Translations under genes and position numbers: made by a program
Assembly (NCBI GenBank): GCA_003484685.1
Contig: DNBB01000023.1
Span: 1 to 15,229, forward strand
Direction: 5' to 3'
Length of the DNA stretch: 15,229 nucleotides
Source: Candidatus Babelota bacterium
GTDB lineage: Bacteria > Babelota > Babeliae > Babelales > Babelaceae
Shown: positions 1-6,961 of the stretch, piece after piece
Position numbering within the stretch: position 1 is the first letter of the stretch
How the letters are laid out: each line of letters begins with the position of its first letter
Notes under the pieces: generated by a model
What the model was told of the DNA's origin: nothing
Databases searched by the model: none
Seen by the model: only the letters and a program-made list of their open reading frames with translations

Positions 1-925
1 TTGATGTTGTGATTAGATGTTTGCCTTCAGTATCAAATATAGCCTTGTTGAGTCGGGGTATCTCAAAATCTTGTTTTTTGCGTAGCAGGAGGGGATGTGC
101 AAGGATGATTCGCGCAGCTGGTTCCTGATTTCCCCCAAAAAATCGAATAACATTGTAAATCTCTTCTTCAAGAGAGTCGCCATTTATTTTTTCTGAGAAA
201 TTTTGTGCAATTACTTTGCTTGCTGGTGCAGCGAGTTGTAGCATAAAATTGGGTGGCAATAAGAGCATTTCGGCTACGTATACAAGCTCAATGCCCGTGA
301 TAGTTTGGTCTTTTTCTAGCACCTGGGAAAGTACTTTTTGTAGGGAGGACGGGGTATCTTTGTGGCTCAGCAGTTCTTCTAAAATGCAAAGAATTTTTAT
401 CGATTTTTCAAGGGGAACCTTCATCTCGTCGATTGTCTGGGTCAATGCGAGTAGCATATCGACTAACTGATCGTCGGCAAATGGCTCGCCAGCTGTCTCT
501 AGCTCGGTGAAGGGGATAGCTTTGGCGTTCTTTCGTAACAGCGGGAAAGGGCTTTTGAGTAATTGTGCATACGTTTTTTTATTGAGGTGTAATTCTTTTA
601 GAAACGGCTTAAGGCGAGATATTGTGGATGCAACTGATGTTTGGTTTTTGCTCGCTGCAGCATGGATAAGTACCTCTTTGGTCGGGGAGGTATGGGATAC
701 AAGTGTGGCAATGAGTGGAACAACCGGAAGGTTTACGGTCTTTTTTTGATAAATCTTTTGAAAGAGCCAGTTATAGGCATCTCCTGTGCCCTCATTAAAG
801 CCGGGTAATTGTGGAGCAATTTTTATTACGTCATGGATAAATTGATTTTTTAATGGGCCGTAATCAAAAGCCTGCAGCGTTACCATGCTCAGTACGAGCG
901 GGAGAGAATACAAGTGAAATTTCAT
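1..925 (-). CDS. Secreted protein of unknown function, partial (C-terminus off the left edge)
   Basis: The reading frame on the minus strand is open from ATG at 925-923 to the first base of the window, giving 308 visible residues with no stop, so the gene continues beyond the window. The start has a good ribosome binding site, AAAGGA (revcomp of 931-936), 5 nt away. The protein begins with a short Sec signal peptide (MKFHLYSLPLVLSMVTLQA, likely cut after LQA at residue 19), so it is exported. The rest reads as amphipathic helices with no cysteine-rich, catalytic or repeat motif that I recognise; there is a stretch of Leu-rich helices around residues 150-240. It lies 170 nt downstream of another secreted unknown on the same strand, and the two may be co-transcribed. 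I do not recognise a family. The existence of the gene is well supported; its function is not. Confidence 0.85.
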   Translation of the reverse strand, partial: MKFHLYSLPLVLSMVTLQAFDYGPLKNQFIHDVIKIAPQLPGFNEGTGDAYNWLFQKIYQKKTVNLPVVPLIATLVSHTSPTKEVLIHAAASKNQTSVASTISRLKPFLKELHLNKKTYAQLLKSPFPLLRKNAKAIPFTELETAGEPFADDQLVDMLLALTQTIDEMKVPLEKSIKILCILEELLSHKDTPSSLQKVLSQVLEKDQTITGIELVYVAEMLLLPPNFMLQLAAPASKVIAQNFSEKINGDSLEEEIYNVIRFFGGNQEPAARIILAHPLLLRKKQDFEIPRLNKAIFDTEGKHLITTS

Positions 926-1059
926 GCTGATCCTTTATTAACGGTTGCGTTCTTATTTGTTTTATATCTACAGTTTGCTATTTTTTTTATGCTCATCAAT
1001 TTTGTTGCTAGTTGAAAAGGAGGAGAACTACCCTTTGTAGTACATGGGAAATTGCGGCC

Positions 1060-1099
1060 CTTCTGCGTTCATTGGCTATCTTCTGCGTTCGTTGGCTAG
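1060..1099. repeat. 20-bp tandem direct repeat, two copies
   Basis: Two adjacent 20-bp units, 1060-1079 (CTTCTGCGTTCATTGGCTAT) and 1080-1099 (CTTCTGCGTTCGTTGGCTAG), differ at two positions. The second unit contains the stop codon of the minus-strand gene that ends at 1096, so the other copy is a duplicated gene end in the 3' untranslated region. The rest of the 926-1095 gap is AT-rich with no clear terminator; a TATAAA-like box on the minus strand (around 961-966) is the only promoter-like element, without a convincing -35. Confidence 0.85.
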
Positions 1100-2106
1100 A
1101 TAAAGCGGTCAACCGAAAGGCCACTAGTGTAGGCTTCAGCTTTGGTAATGCCGCGCATGAGAGCCGATATGAGGTAGCCTTCTTTTGATGTCATTTCGGC
1201 TTCTTGTTCGCGTAAAAACAGCCATGCATGTTTTTTTTCTTGAAGCTCATTTTGCATGATTTTGTAGACGTCGGGTGTTAACTGGGAACCGGCGCATTCG
1301 ATAAAGTAGCCAAATCGATACACCAATGACCAGATAAGGAGGTTGAGATCTTCGTATGTTGCAATGAGGTGTGACTCAAAAAATCCTTGCAACAGGTTGG
1401 CAATTGCCACCATCATGCGCCATGAATCGCCTTTTTCGCGCGGGTGCCAAATAAGTTTATTGGTTGCGGTTAACAAAAATTGAGTAACTGCGGCCTGAAG
1501 TTCGCGGATGACGTATTGGGCATTAGAAAACTGCACCGTTTGGCTGATTTGGGTTGCTGTTTTTTGTAGGAATTCTTCTGGTTGTTCTTTGAGCAGGTCA
1601 AAGTTTTCAAGCAGGGCCCTTTTGAGCTCAGTTTGTACTTGGGTAAACGTGTCTTGATCTTCTACCCGCATGCATTGTGTTTTGAGTACTTCTTCCATGC
1701 GTTCCATAAGTGCTAAGAGCGCATACGGGTTTACCCATTCGCATGCTTGTAGGCGCTGGGTGAAAAGTGCGAGCACAGATAAGAAGAATTGCGCAGTTTT
1801 TTCTTGTTGTTGGCCAAACTCCAAAAAGTCGATGAGATGAATAAAACATGCTGGGAGAAAGCGTTCGACGTAAAACGAGGTGTTGTACTGTTGAATAAAG
1901 CGTTTGAGGCCCTCTTGCGTAAAACTTATTGGCCGAAGCAGTTCATTAATTAATTCTTCTGCAGTCGGGGTATGTTTTTTTTCTTTTTGTACGTATTCAA
2001 TGGTTTCGCGTGGCTTGCGTTTTTTGCGTTTCTTGGCTTGCAATGACGGCGTACACAGGCTCAAGATAACCATACTACCAAGCCAAAATCGGGTGTTTAG
2101 GTTCAT
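1096..2106 (-). CDS. Secreted helical protein of unknown function
   Basis: A 336-residue protein. Start chosen at ATG 2106-2104 because AGGA (revcomp of 2113-2116) lies 6 nt upstream; an in-frame ATG at 2130 has its nearest AGGAG 18 nt away and would add eight residues before the signal peptide. The N-terminus is a Sec signal peptide (about residues 1-24, ending SLQA) followed at once by a very basic patch, KKRKKRKPR, at about 25-33. The remainder is predicted by eye to be almost wholly alpha-helical, with scattered cysteines and no recognisable catalytic motif. It is divergent from the gspF operon, separated by 87 nt, and upstream of another secreted unknown on the same strand. The basic patch could interact with membranes or nucleic acid, but that is speculation. 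No family recognised. Confidence 0.8.
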   Translation of the reverse strand: MNLNTRFWLGSMVILSLCTPSLQAKKRKKRKPRETIEYVQKEKKHTPTAEELINELLRPISFTQEGLKRFIQQYNTSFYVERFLPACFIHLIDFLEFGQQQEKTAQFFLSVLALFTQRLQACEWVNPYALLALMERMEEVLKTQCMRVEDQDTFTQVQTELKRALLENFDLLKEQPEEFLQKTATQISQTVQFSNAQYVIRELQAAVTQFLLTATNKLIWHPREKGDSWRMMVAIANLLQGFFESHLIATYEDLNLLIWSLVYRFGYFIECAGSQLTPDVYKIMQNELQEKKHAWLFLREQEAEMTSKEGYLISALMRGITKAEAYTSGLSVDRFI

Positions 2107-2193
2107 GAGTATTCCTATAGACAATAACATGTTTTTTTGTGTACAGTGCTCCTAGGTATGGTACCATTATTTGCCACAACCTGAAGGTTTTTT
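2107..2193. promoter_or_regulatory. Divergent intergenic region with a 10-bp palindrome; probable promoters in both directions
   Basis: This 87-bp gap separates the minus-strand secreted gene from the plus-strand gspF operon, so promoters for both must lie here or inside gene starts. It contains CCTAGG (2151-2156) directly beside the perfect palindrome ATGGTACCAT (2158-2167), which could be an operator. No convincing -35/-10 pair is visible on either strand: TTGTGT at 2137-2142 with TACCAT at 2162-2167 is 19 bp apart and weak. The gspF ribosome site GAAGG is at 2183-2187, 6 nt before ATG. Confidence 0.3.
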
Positions 2194-3414
2194 ATGGCGT
2201 TATACATCTACCAGGCATTCTCGCGAGATGGTAAAAAAATCTCTGGTTCATTGGATGCGGGCTCATCGAAGCAGGTCAAGGAAGTGTTGCTCCGCCAGGG
2301 TATTTATCCTGTTTCAATTCTTTTGTCCTCAGATGCGTCGGCAAAGCGTTTTTCGTGGGCGTCGCTTCTAGAAACTTCGGTTTCTGAAAAGGACAAAATC
2401 TTTTTTACGGAGCAATTAACAGTCTTGCTCCGTGCTGGCGTGCCGCTGGCTGATGCACTAAGCCTCTTAGTTGAACAGACAAGTGGTAAGATGCGACGCA
2501 TTACTGTTTTTTTGCGCGATGGTTTGCGCGAAGGTAAGTCTTTTGCTTCTGGTCTGAGCGAGTTTCCCGATGTTTTTGAAGTTTTGTACATTCAATTGGT
2601 TAAGGCTGGGGAGATTAGTGGCAACTTAGATGTTGTGCTTGATCGATTGGCTCTATATCTCAAGCGTCGAGCAGAGATTAAGAAAAAGGTGCAAGGCGCG
2701 TTGATGTATCCTTTGATACAGTTGGTGGTAGTCTTGGGCGTTGTTGCGGCACTGTTGGTTTTTGTTATTCCACAGGTGGCGCCTGTATTGGCAGACCAGG
2801 GAACTAAATTACCTTGGGCTACACGATTTTTGATGGGAATTTCTGATTTTGTTCGAGGGCATTACCTCTTGATTTTAATTGTTCCGGCGGTTGTTATCGG
2901 GGTGTTTTATTTGTGGAAGCGTACTGAATCAGGGGCGCGGATCCTTGATACGGTTTTTTTGAAGTTGCCGTTTGTGGGGCATTTTTTACGCACCAACACT
3001 GTCGTAAGTTTTAGTCGAACTTTGGGTATGCTTATGACGAGTGGTGTTACCTTGGCTGATTCGCTTGATATTGTCTGTAACATTGTTGATAACCGTGTCC
3101 TTGCAGATACGCTGCGTGGTGCGCGCGAACAAATTATTAAACAGGGCCGTGTTACTGAATATTTAAAACAGACTAATCTTTTTCCAACGTTGGCTATTTA
3201 TCTGTTAGATACCGGGGAACAGTCAGGAAGCCTTGATAAAATGCTGTTACAGGTTGCTGCTCAATATGAGCGTGAGTTGGAGACCTTAAGTGATCGGTTA
3301 ATTGCGATTATTAACCCCTTGTTTATAATATTGGTTGCGGTGTTGGTAGGGTTTTCGGTCTATGCGATTATGGGGCCTATTATGGGCCTTGCTACATCAG
3401 CTGGCCGTATGTAG
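2194..3414 (+). CDS. gspF: Type II secretion / type IV pilus-like inner-membrane platform protein GspF
   Basis: GspF is the polytopic inner-membrane platform that couples the cytoplasmic secretion ATPase to pseudopilus assembly. The 406-residue length is typical. Two homologous T2SSF domains are visible: the first around residues 68-191, beginning FTEQLTVLLRAGVPLADAL and containing KAGEISGNLD (137-146), and the second around 271-393, beginning FSRTLGMLMTSGVTLADSL and containing DTGEQSGSLDKML (339-351). Membrane segments lie near 170-198, 223-241 and 369-395. The first 50 residues form the usual small N-terminal cytoplasmic domain. ATG has GAAGG 6 nt upstream. It is the first gene of a gspF-G-H-I-J-K operon and the next gene starts 11 nt downstream. 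The partner ATPase gspE is not directly upstream, which is a departure from the common E-F-G order. A PilC-type pilus role is possible, but the pseudopilin set downstream favours T2SS. Confidence 0.93.
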   Translation: MALYIYQAFSRDGKKISGSLDAGSSKQVKEVLLRQGIYPVSILLSSDASAKRFSWASLLETSVSEKDKIFFTEQLTVLLRAGVPLADALSLLVEQTSGKMRRITVFLRDGLREGKSFASGLSEFPDVFEVLYIQLVKAGEISGNLDVVLDRLALYLKRRAEIKKKVQGALMYPLIQLVVVLGVVAALLVFVIPQVAPVLADQGTKLPWATRFLMGISDFVRGHYLLILIVPAVVIGVFYLWKRTESGARILDTVFLKLPFVGHFLRTNTVVSFSRTLGMLMTSGVTLADSLDIVCNIVDNRVLADTLRGAREQIIKQGRVTEYLKQTNLFPTLAIYLLDTGEQSGSLDKMLLQVAAQYERELETLSDRLIAIINPLFIILVAVLVGFSVYAIMGPIMGLATSAGRM

Positions 3415-3425
3415 AAAGGATCTAT

Positions 3426-3854
3426 ATGAATAATTTTTGCCGTCGTCTTACAAGAAGCCGTGCTGCCGGTATGACCTTTATCGAAATTATTTTTGGAATT
3501 TTGATTATTGGTCTTCTGATTGGGACCATGGCGCCGATACTTAATAACTTTATGAATCAAGCCAAGATGCGTAAAACAGATACCAACTTACAGGCGACAA
3601 AGGTAGCTATTGAACAGTTTATGAGCGACACTGGTTCGCAGCCTCCTTTGTTAGATGATCTTTTAAATCGTCCATCGGATCCAAAAGCCTCAGCACGCTG
3701 GCGTGGCCCGTATGCTGATGAACGTTCGCTACAAGATGGATGGGGCGCTGAACTTGTGTATACACCGGGTCAGGGAGGTAAATTCCAGCTATACTCTTGG
3801 GGTAAGGGCGGTGAAGGTTCTGAAGAGACGGTGGTTAGTGCGTTTACAGACTAA
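3426..3854 (+). CDS. gspG: Type II secretion major pseudopilin GspG
   Basis: The major pseudopilin, which polymerises into the periplasmic pseudopilus after prepilin peptidase cleavage. The 142-residue precursor has a 15-residue basic leader ending in AAG, then the cleavage site G|MTFIE with the essential Glu at mature position 5, and a hydrophobic helix IIFGILIIGLLIGTMAPIL. The C-terminal half has the GspG layout: an amphipathic helix (LQATKVAIEQFMSDTGSQPP), a DDLLNRP segment, RGPYADE, DGWGAELVYTPGQGGKFQLYSWG and an acidic C-terminal stretch, matching the family pattern of DPWG..Y.Y..PG..G.Y...S.G. ATG is preceded by AAAGGA, overlapping the gspF stop region. Its length is normal for GspG. 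The last 44 nt overlap the proposed start of gspH in another frame, suggesting translational coupling. Confidence 0.92.
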   Translation: MNNFCRRLTRSRAAGMTFIEIIFGILIIGLLIGTMAPILNNFMNQAKMRKTDTNLQATKVAIEQFMSDTGSQPPLLDDLLNRPSDPKASARWRGPYADERSLQDGWGAELVYTPGQGGKFQLYSWGKGGEGSEETVVSAFTD

Positions 3855-4344
3855 TGGATTTACCTTTTTAGAAATCCTGTTTGGTCTACTTATCATGGGT
3901 ATATTTGCAGGAATAATGGTTCCTCGTTTATTTCGTATTCAGCGAGATTTTCGGGGAACCTTTGTTCAAGAGTTTCAAGCGCTTGTGCAAAAAACGATTG
4001 GCGATGCGACTGTGAGCGGAACAGTCCACAAGGTTTTGTTCGATTTTAACCAAAAAGAGGTTCGGGTAGAGCGTGCACAAAAGCCTGGTTTTATTGATTT
4101 TAAAAATGCTGCGGGTTTTGTTCCTACCGAAGGTTTAGTGCGCATACCGCCCCAATTAGAGCTTTTGCAGTTGGTGATTGATGGGCGAAATGAAATAGAT
4201 GCAGCTACGACGCAGAGTTGGTTTTTTGTTGATTTTATGGGTAATGTACAGCCAGTTTCTTTTGTTCTGGTCCAAGAAGGCGAAGATGTCGAAGTTACAT
4301 ATGCAACTAACCCGTTTTCGGGAATGCTTGAGCAAAAAACCTAA
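3811..4344 (+). CDS. gspH: Minor pseudopilin, GspH-type
   Basis: A minor pseudopilin with the prepilin motif TNG|FTFLE, including Glu5, and an N-terminal helix LFGLLIMGIFAGIMVPRLF. The rest is beta-rich (KVLFDFNQKEVRVERA, QSWFFVDFMGNVQPVSFVLVQ), as in the GspH/FimT globular domain. Start: GTG 3811 gives a 16-residue leader with five basic residues and has G-rich sequence (GGGGTAAGGG) just upstream; GTG 3838, with a 7-residue leader, is the alternative. An in-frame ATG at 3703 lies deep inside gspG and is unlikely. With the 3811 start the protein is 177 residues, normal for GspH, and the gene overlaps gspG by 44 nt. Naming relies on position second in the G-H-I-J-K order as well as on the sequence. 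Confidence 0.8.
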   Translation: MKVLKRRWLVRLQTNGFTFLEILFGLLIMGIFAGIMVPRLFRIQRDFRGTFVQEFQALVQKTIGDATVSGTVHKVLFDFNQKEVRVERAQKPGFIDFKNAAGFVPTEGLVRIPPQLELLQLVIDGRNEIDAATTQSWFFVDFMGNVQPVSFVLVQEGEDVEVTYATNPFSGMLEQKT

Positions 4345-4864
4345 TAAGCGATGTTTTACTACGGCAGCTTCCGGTTTTTCTTTTATCGAGATCATGGGCG
4401 CGCTTCTGATTTTTTCGTTGCTTGGTACAACTCTTATTGTTTCTCAAGGAGCTATGATGCGTGCGGTTGGTCGGATAGTGCGCGATATTGAGGCCTTCTC
4501 TGAAGGGCGCGTTGCGCTAAACTCAGCGCTGCGGGCGGGTAGCCTGTATCTGAAGGAAGATGCAACGACTAAGACCATTGAGGAAACGGGTAAGTTGTCC
4601 GAAGTGCCTTTGGAGTTGTTCGTTCAGGCTTTTGAAAAAGAAGGGCCGTTTAAAGATTTTGTGCCAGGAGCCTTTGGGCGTGTTATGCAGAAGAACGTGC
4701 AGGGCGACTGGGAGTTGTTTGTGTTTATTGTTGGACCAAACTATAGTGCGCCACAAGATCCTCGTGCTGATTCTTCGTCACGAAAGGCTGATGATGGTGC
4801 CCGGGCGTCAGGAAAACCGGTTCAGAATGGTGGACAATTACGACAATCAATGAGGACTAAATAA
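4301..4864 (+). CDS. gspI: Minor pseudopilin, probably GspI-type
   Basis: A third prepilin-like protein: ASG|FSFIEIMGALLIFSLLG carries the cleavage site, Glu5 and a hydrophobic helix close to the GspI pattern (E.l.ALlIFsl). The start is uncertain. ATG 4301 has GAAG 6 nt upstream and gives a 25-residue leader and a 187-residue precursor; TTG 4328 would give a 16-residue leader. The gene overlaps the end of gspH by 44 nt with the ATG start. GspI proteins are usually about 120-130 residues. The extra length here is a hydrophilic, probably disordered C-terminal tail of about 35 residues (from about 152, rich in Ser, Arg, Asp, Gly and Gln). GspI nucleates the pseudopilus tip with GspJ and GspK. 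The assignment is mainly by gene order between gspH and gspJ. Confidence 0.72.
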   Translation: MQLTRFRECLSKKPNKRCFTTAASGFSFIEIMGALLIFSLLGTTLIVSQGAMMRAVGRIVRDIEAFSEGRVALNSALRAGSLYLKEDATTKTIEETGKLSEVPLELFVQAFEKEGPFKDFVPGAFGRVMQKNVQGDWELFVFIVGPNYSAPQDPRADSSSRKADDGARASGKPVQNGGQLRQSMRTK

Positions 4865-5854
4865 ATGAAGCGTTCTTCTGGTTTCTCTCTCATTGAGATA
4901 ACGTTTGGGTTGTTGATTTCGTCTATTTTGTCTGTGATGTTATTTCAGGTTAATGGTACGCTCTCGCGCCTTTCACAATCAATAGAGTCATCTCTAGGTT
5001 ATATACGGACGGTTCCGTTGATGTCGCAACAGCTTGAGCGAGATATTTCGGCCGTCTATGTTCCTGCGCCTATTTATCAAGTTATTGAACGCTCTTGGAA
5101 AAAGGAGAAGTCGCCGGACGATGCAGTGCAAAATGATAATAAAGGTGTGACCAATGCTTCTTTAGTGGCAGAAGCAGGAACTGCTGAGCAAGGGGATGCA
5201 AAGAAGGCGGCTGACGTTCTTGATAAATGGGAAAAAATCGAGCCATTTTTTTGTGAATCGGTCGATGAAAAGAAGCTAACGCTTTCTTTTATTACGACTA
5301 CTACTATGCCATCATTTCAGCGAACTGTTCCTCGGATTGTTCGTGTTGAATATCGTGTTTTGCCTGATGAAGAAGGGCCGGGGACGTTCCAGGTACGGCG
5401 TTTTCAAACATTTGATTTATTTGCTGCGGGGGAAGGCTCAGGGGAGCAGGCAGCCGGGGACTTATTGGCTTCAGGTATTGAATCGCTGAAGGTTCGTATG
5501 ATTGGGGCATCAAAGGATTCTAAAGAGGCAGAGACTGATGCTGCGCCTCTAGCAGGTGACGTGGAAGCTGCAAAAAGTTCTTTGGCAGCAAGTCAGGAGG
5601 CTACTAGCTGGAATAAAAAAGATGCAGAGGAGCAATTTGCCTCATTGTTGCCGTTAGCCATTGAGTTTGAAGGCGTTGTGCGTAGTGGGCCGGGAGGCCA
5701 AACTTATCCGTTTTTCTTTTCTATTCCTGTTGCGTCTGCGTTTGGATCTATGGTGGAGCTGGATGCATTGCACCGCAAAAAACCCAAGCAAAAAGAAAAA
5801 AAAGGCGAAGATTCTGAAGCCACCTTGCCAAAAGATAAAAACCCGCAAAAATAG
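4865..5854 (+). CDS. gspJ: Minor pseudopilin, GspJ-type, enlarged by charged insertions
   Basis: The prepilin start is clear: MKRSSG|FSLIEITFGLLISSI, a 6-residue leader with Glu5. GspJ-like features follow: LMSQQLERDISAVY (52-65), the beta segment KLTLSFITTTT (137-147), RIVRVEYRVL (157-166), FQVRRF (175-180) and LLASGIESLKVRMI (200-213). At 329 residues it is well above the usual roughly 200. The excess is two Ala/Asp/Glu/Lys-rich low-complexity insertions (about 78-122 and 214-256) and a Lys/Glu-rich tail (303-329). The ATG follows the gspI stop with no gap (TAA ATG), with GAGGA just upstream inside gspI, so translation is probably coupled. GspJ forms the pseudopilus tip with GspI and GspK. 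I am fairly sure of the family; the role of the insertions is unknown. Confidence 0.8.
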   Translation: MKRSSGFSLIEITFGLLISSILSVMLFQVNGTLSRLSQSIESSLGYIRTVPLMSQQLERDISAVYVPAPIYQVIERSWKKEKSPDDAVQNDNKGVTNASLVAEAGTAEQGDAKKAADVLDKWEKIEPFFCESVDEKKLTLSFITTTTMPSFQRTVPRIVRVEYRVLPDEEGPGTFQVRRFQTFDLFAAGEGSGEQAAGDLLASGIESLKVRMIGASKDSKEAETDAAPLAGDVEAAKSSLAASQEATSWNKKDAEEQFASLLPLAIEFEGVVRSGPGGQTYPFFFSIPVASAFGSMVELDALHRKKPKQKEKKGEDSEATLPKDKNPQK

Positions 5855-5898
5855 TGTTGAGTGAGCGGCACATTGGTATCTATCATGAGGGGCTCTGT

Positions 5899-6945
5899 AT
5901 GAATCTTCGATCAAATCGGCCAGGCTTTATTTTAATGTTTACTATGATGATTTTGGCGGCTGGCGTAGTTTTGGTCGGGGCAGTAGCACTGCGTGTGCAC
6001 AATGCGATAAAAGAATATCGTTTTTTGATAGCTCGTGAGCGTTCCAAGATCGCGGCGCTTGGTGGTGTAGAACTTGCTAGAACGCGTTTAACCCATATCG
6101 ATGACAAAAAAAAGGACGAGGAAGCCCGGGTTTGGTTATTGGCGCATAATGATATTTGGCAAACCATACCGCTTCCTGACGCGGAAGAAAATGCGCGCGA
6201 CAGAATTGATATGCGCATTGCTCTAGAAGATGGCAAAATTGATCTTAATGCGTTTTTTGACCCAAAAAAGAAGGTGTTTGTATTTGGCAAGACTGAGGAA
6301 CCCAATCCTTTTTGGGATGCGGTCTCACGTTGGGTTGCTACTTCTTCACCTGCAGTAGGCGAAGGAGAATTTTTTGGTTTTTTGAAAGCGGCATTAAAGG
6401 AGCGTAAAGAGCCATTAATTGATTTTACTGAGATCTTTTCTGCGCCAGAATTTAATAAGACTTATGTTTCCCTTTTTCCTACGCCGCCGCGTGATAAAGA
6501 AGGGCAGGATGCTATAATTGTTTCGGGATTAGCAGATTTGTTTGTTTTTGCGCCTTTTTTTGATGAAAAGCAATGTATGCAGCCGCCGTTTTTGAGTAAT
6601 GCTCTGGTCAATGTGCTTGAACTTAAACCTTTGCCACAAGAGAAGGATCAGCGGGAACAGTGGGCTAAGGAATTTGTCAAAAAGAAGCTTGCACAAGATG
6701 TTCAGTGGCCTACTGCATGGGATCAACTGCTTGCATCGACCTATGGTAAAAAATATCAAGAGCTTACAGCGAAGTATTCGCAGATTACTTCGCTGTTTTG
6801 TTCTGCGGCTAGAGAGAGTATGGTTTCTGTGATATCCTATGGATTCGTTGGGGGGGTAACACAAGGGGTTTATGCGGTTTTACGTCCCTATCAAAGTAAG
6901 GATAAAATGACAGCATATGTGGTAACGCGGTTATATTGGATTTAG
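5899..6945 (+). CDS. gspK: Minor pseudopilin tip protein, GspK-type
   Basis: Start chosen at ATG 5899 because GAGGGG (5887-5892) is 6 nt upstream; a longer in-frame start at 5854 lacks this and would bury the leader. The precursor is 348 residues, in the GspK range. The 9-residue leader ends in PG and is followed by FILMFTMMILAAGVVLVGAV. Mature position 5 is Phe rather than Glu, which is the known hallmark of GspK, the pseudopilin that caps the filament. Further GspK features are AALGGVELARTRL (52-64) and DRIDMRIALEDGKIDLNAFF (101-120), the family's conserved Asp-Gly-Lys-Ile-Asp-Leu-Asn stretch. The C-terminal part holds the large helical domain typical of GspK. The gene follows gspJ after 44 nt and precedes the MCE gene by 16 nt. 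Confidence 0.82.
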   Translation: MNLRSNRPGFILMFTMMILAAGVVLVGAVALRVHNAIKEYRFLIARERSKIAALGGVELARTRLTHIDDKKKDEEARVWLLAHNDIWQTIPLPDAEENARDRIDMRIALEDGKIDLNAFFDPKKKVFVFGKTEEPNPFWDAVSRWVATSSPAVGEGEFFGFLKAALKERKEPLIDFTEIFSAPEFNKTYVSLFPTPPRDKEGQDAIIVSGLADLFVFAPFFDEKQCMQPPFLSNALVNVLELKPLPQEKDQREQWAKEFVKKKLAQDVQWPTAWDQLLASTYGKKYQELTAKYSQITSLFCSAARESMVSVISYGFVGGVTQGVYAVLRPYQSKDKMTAYVVTRLYWI

Positions 6946-6949
6946 TTTT

Positions 6950-6955
6950 AAGGAG
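6950..6955 (+). promoter_or_regulatory. Ribosome binding site deciding the MCE gene start
   Basis: AAGGAG at 6950-6955 is followed directly by an in-frame TTG (6956) and then, 6 nt later, by GTG (6962). The spacing identifies GTG 6962 as the start rather than TTG 6956. Confidence 0.8.
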
Positions 6956-6961
6956 TTGTTT

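Noticed and set aside
216..749. Open plus-strand frames at 216-470 and 507-749
   Set aside because: They lie opposite the well-supported minus-strand secreted gene that is open from 925 to the left edge, lack good ribosome sites and encode Ser-rich low-quality protein typical of antisense frames.
1027..1041. ACTAC-CCTTT-GTAGT hairpin as a terminator
   Set aside because: The stem is only 5 bp and is not followed by a T-run on either strand.
3703..3810. ATG 3703 as the start of gspH
   Set aside because: It would place a 52-residue sequence before the prepilin cleavage site and lie 150 nt inside gspG; prepilin leaders are short.
4199..4300. ATG 4199 as the start of the GspI-like gene
   Set aside because: It gives an implausible 59-residue leader before the prepilin motif and lies deep within gspH.
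5654..6305. Minus-strand frames at 5654-5914 and 5883-6305
   Set aside because: They lie opposite gspJ and gspK, have no ribosome site and show the Ser/Phe-rich composition expected of complementary Lys/Glu-rich coding DNA.
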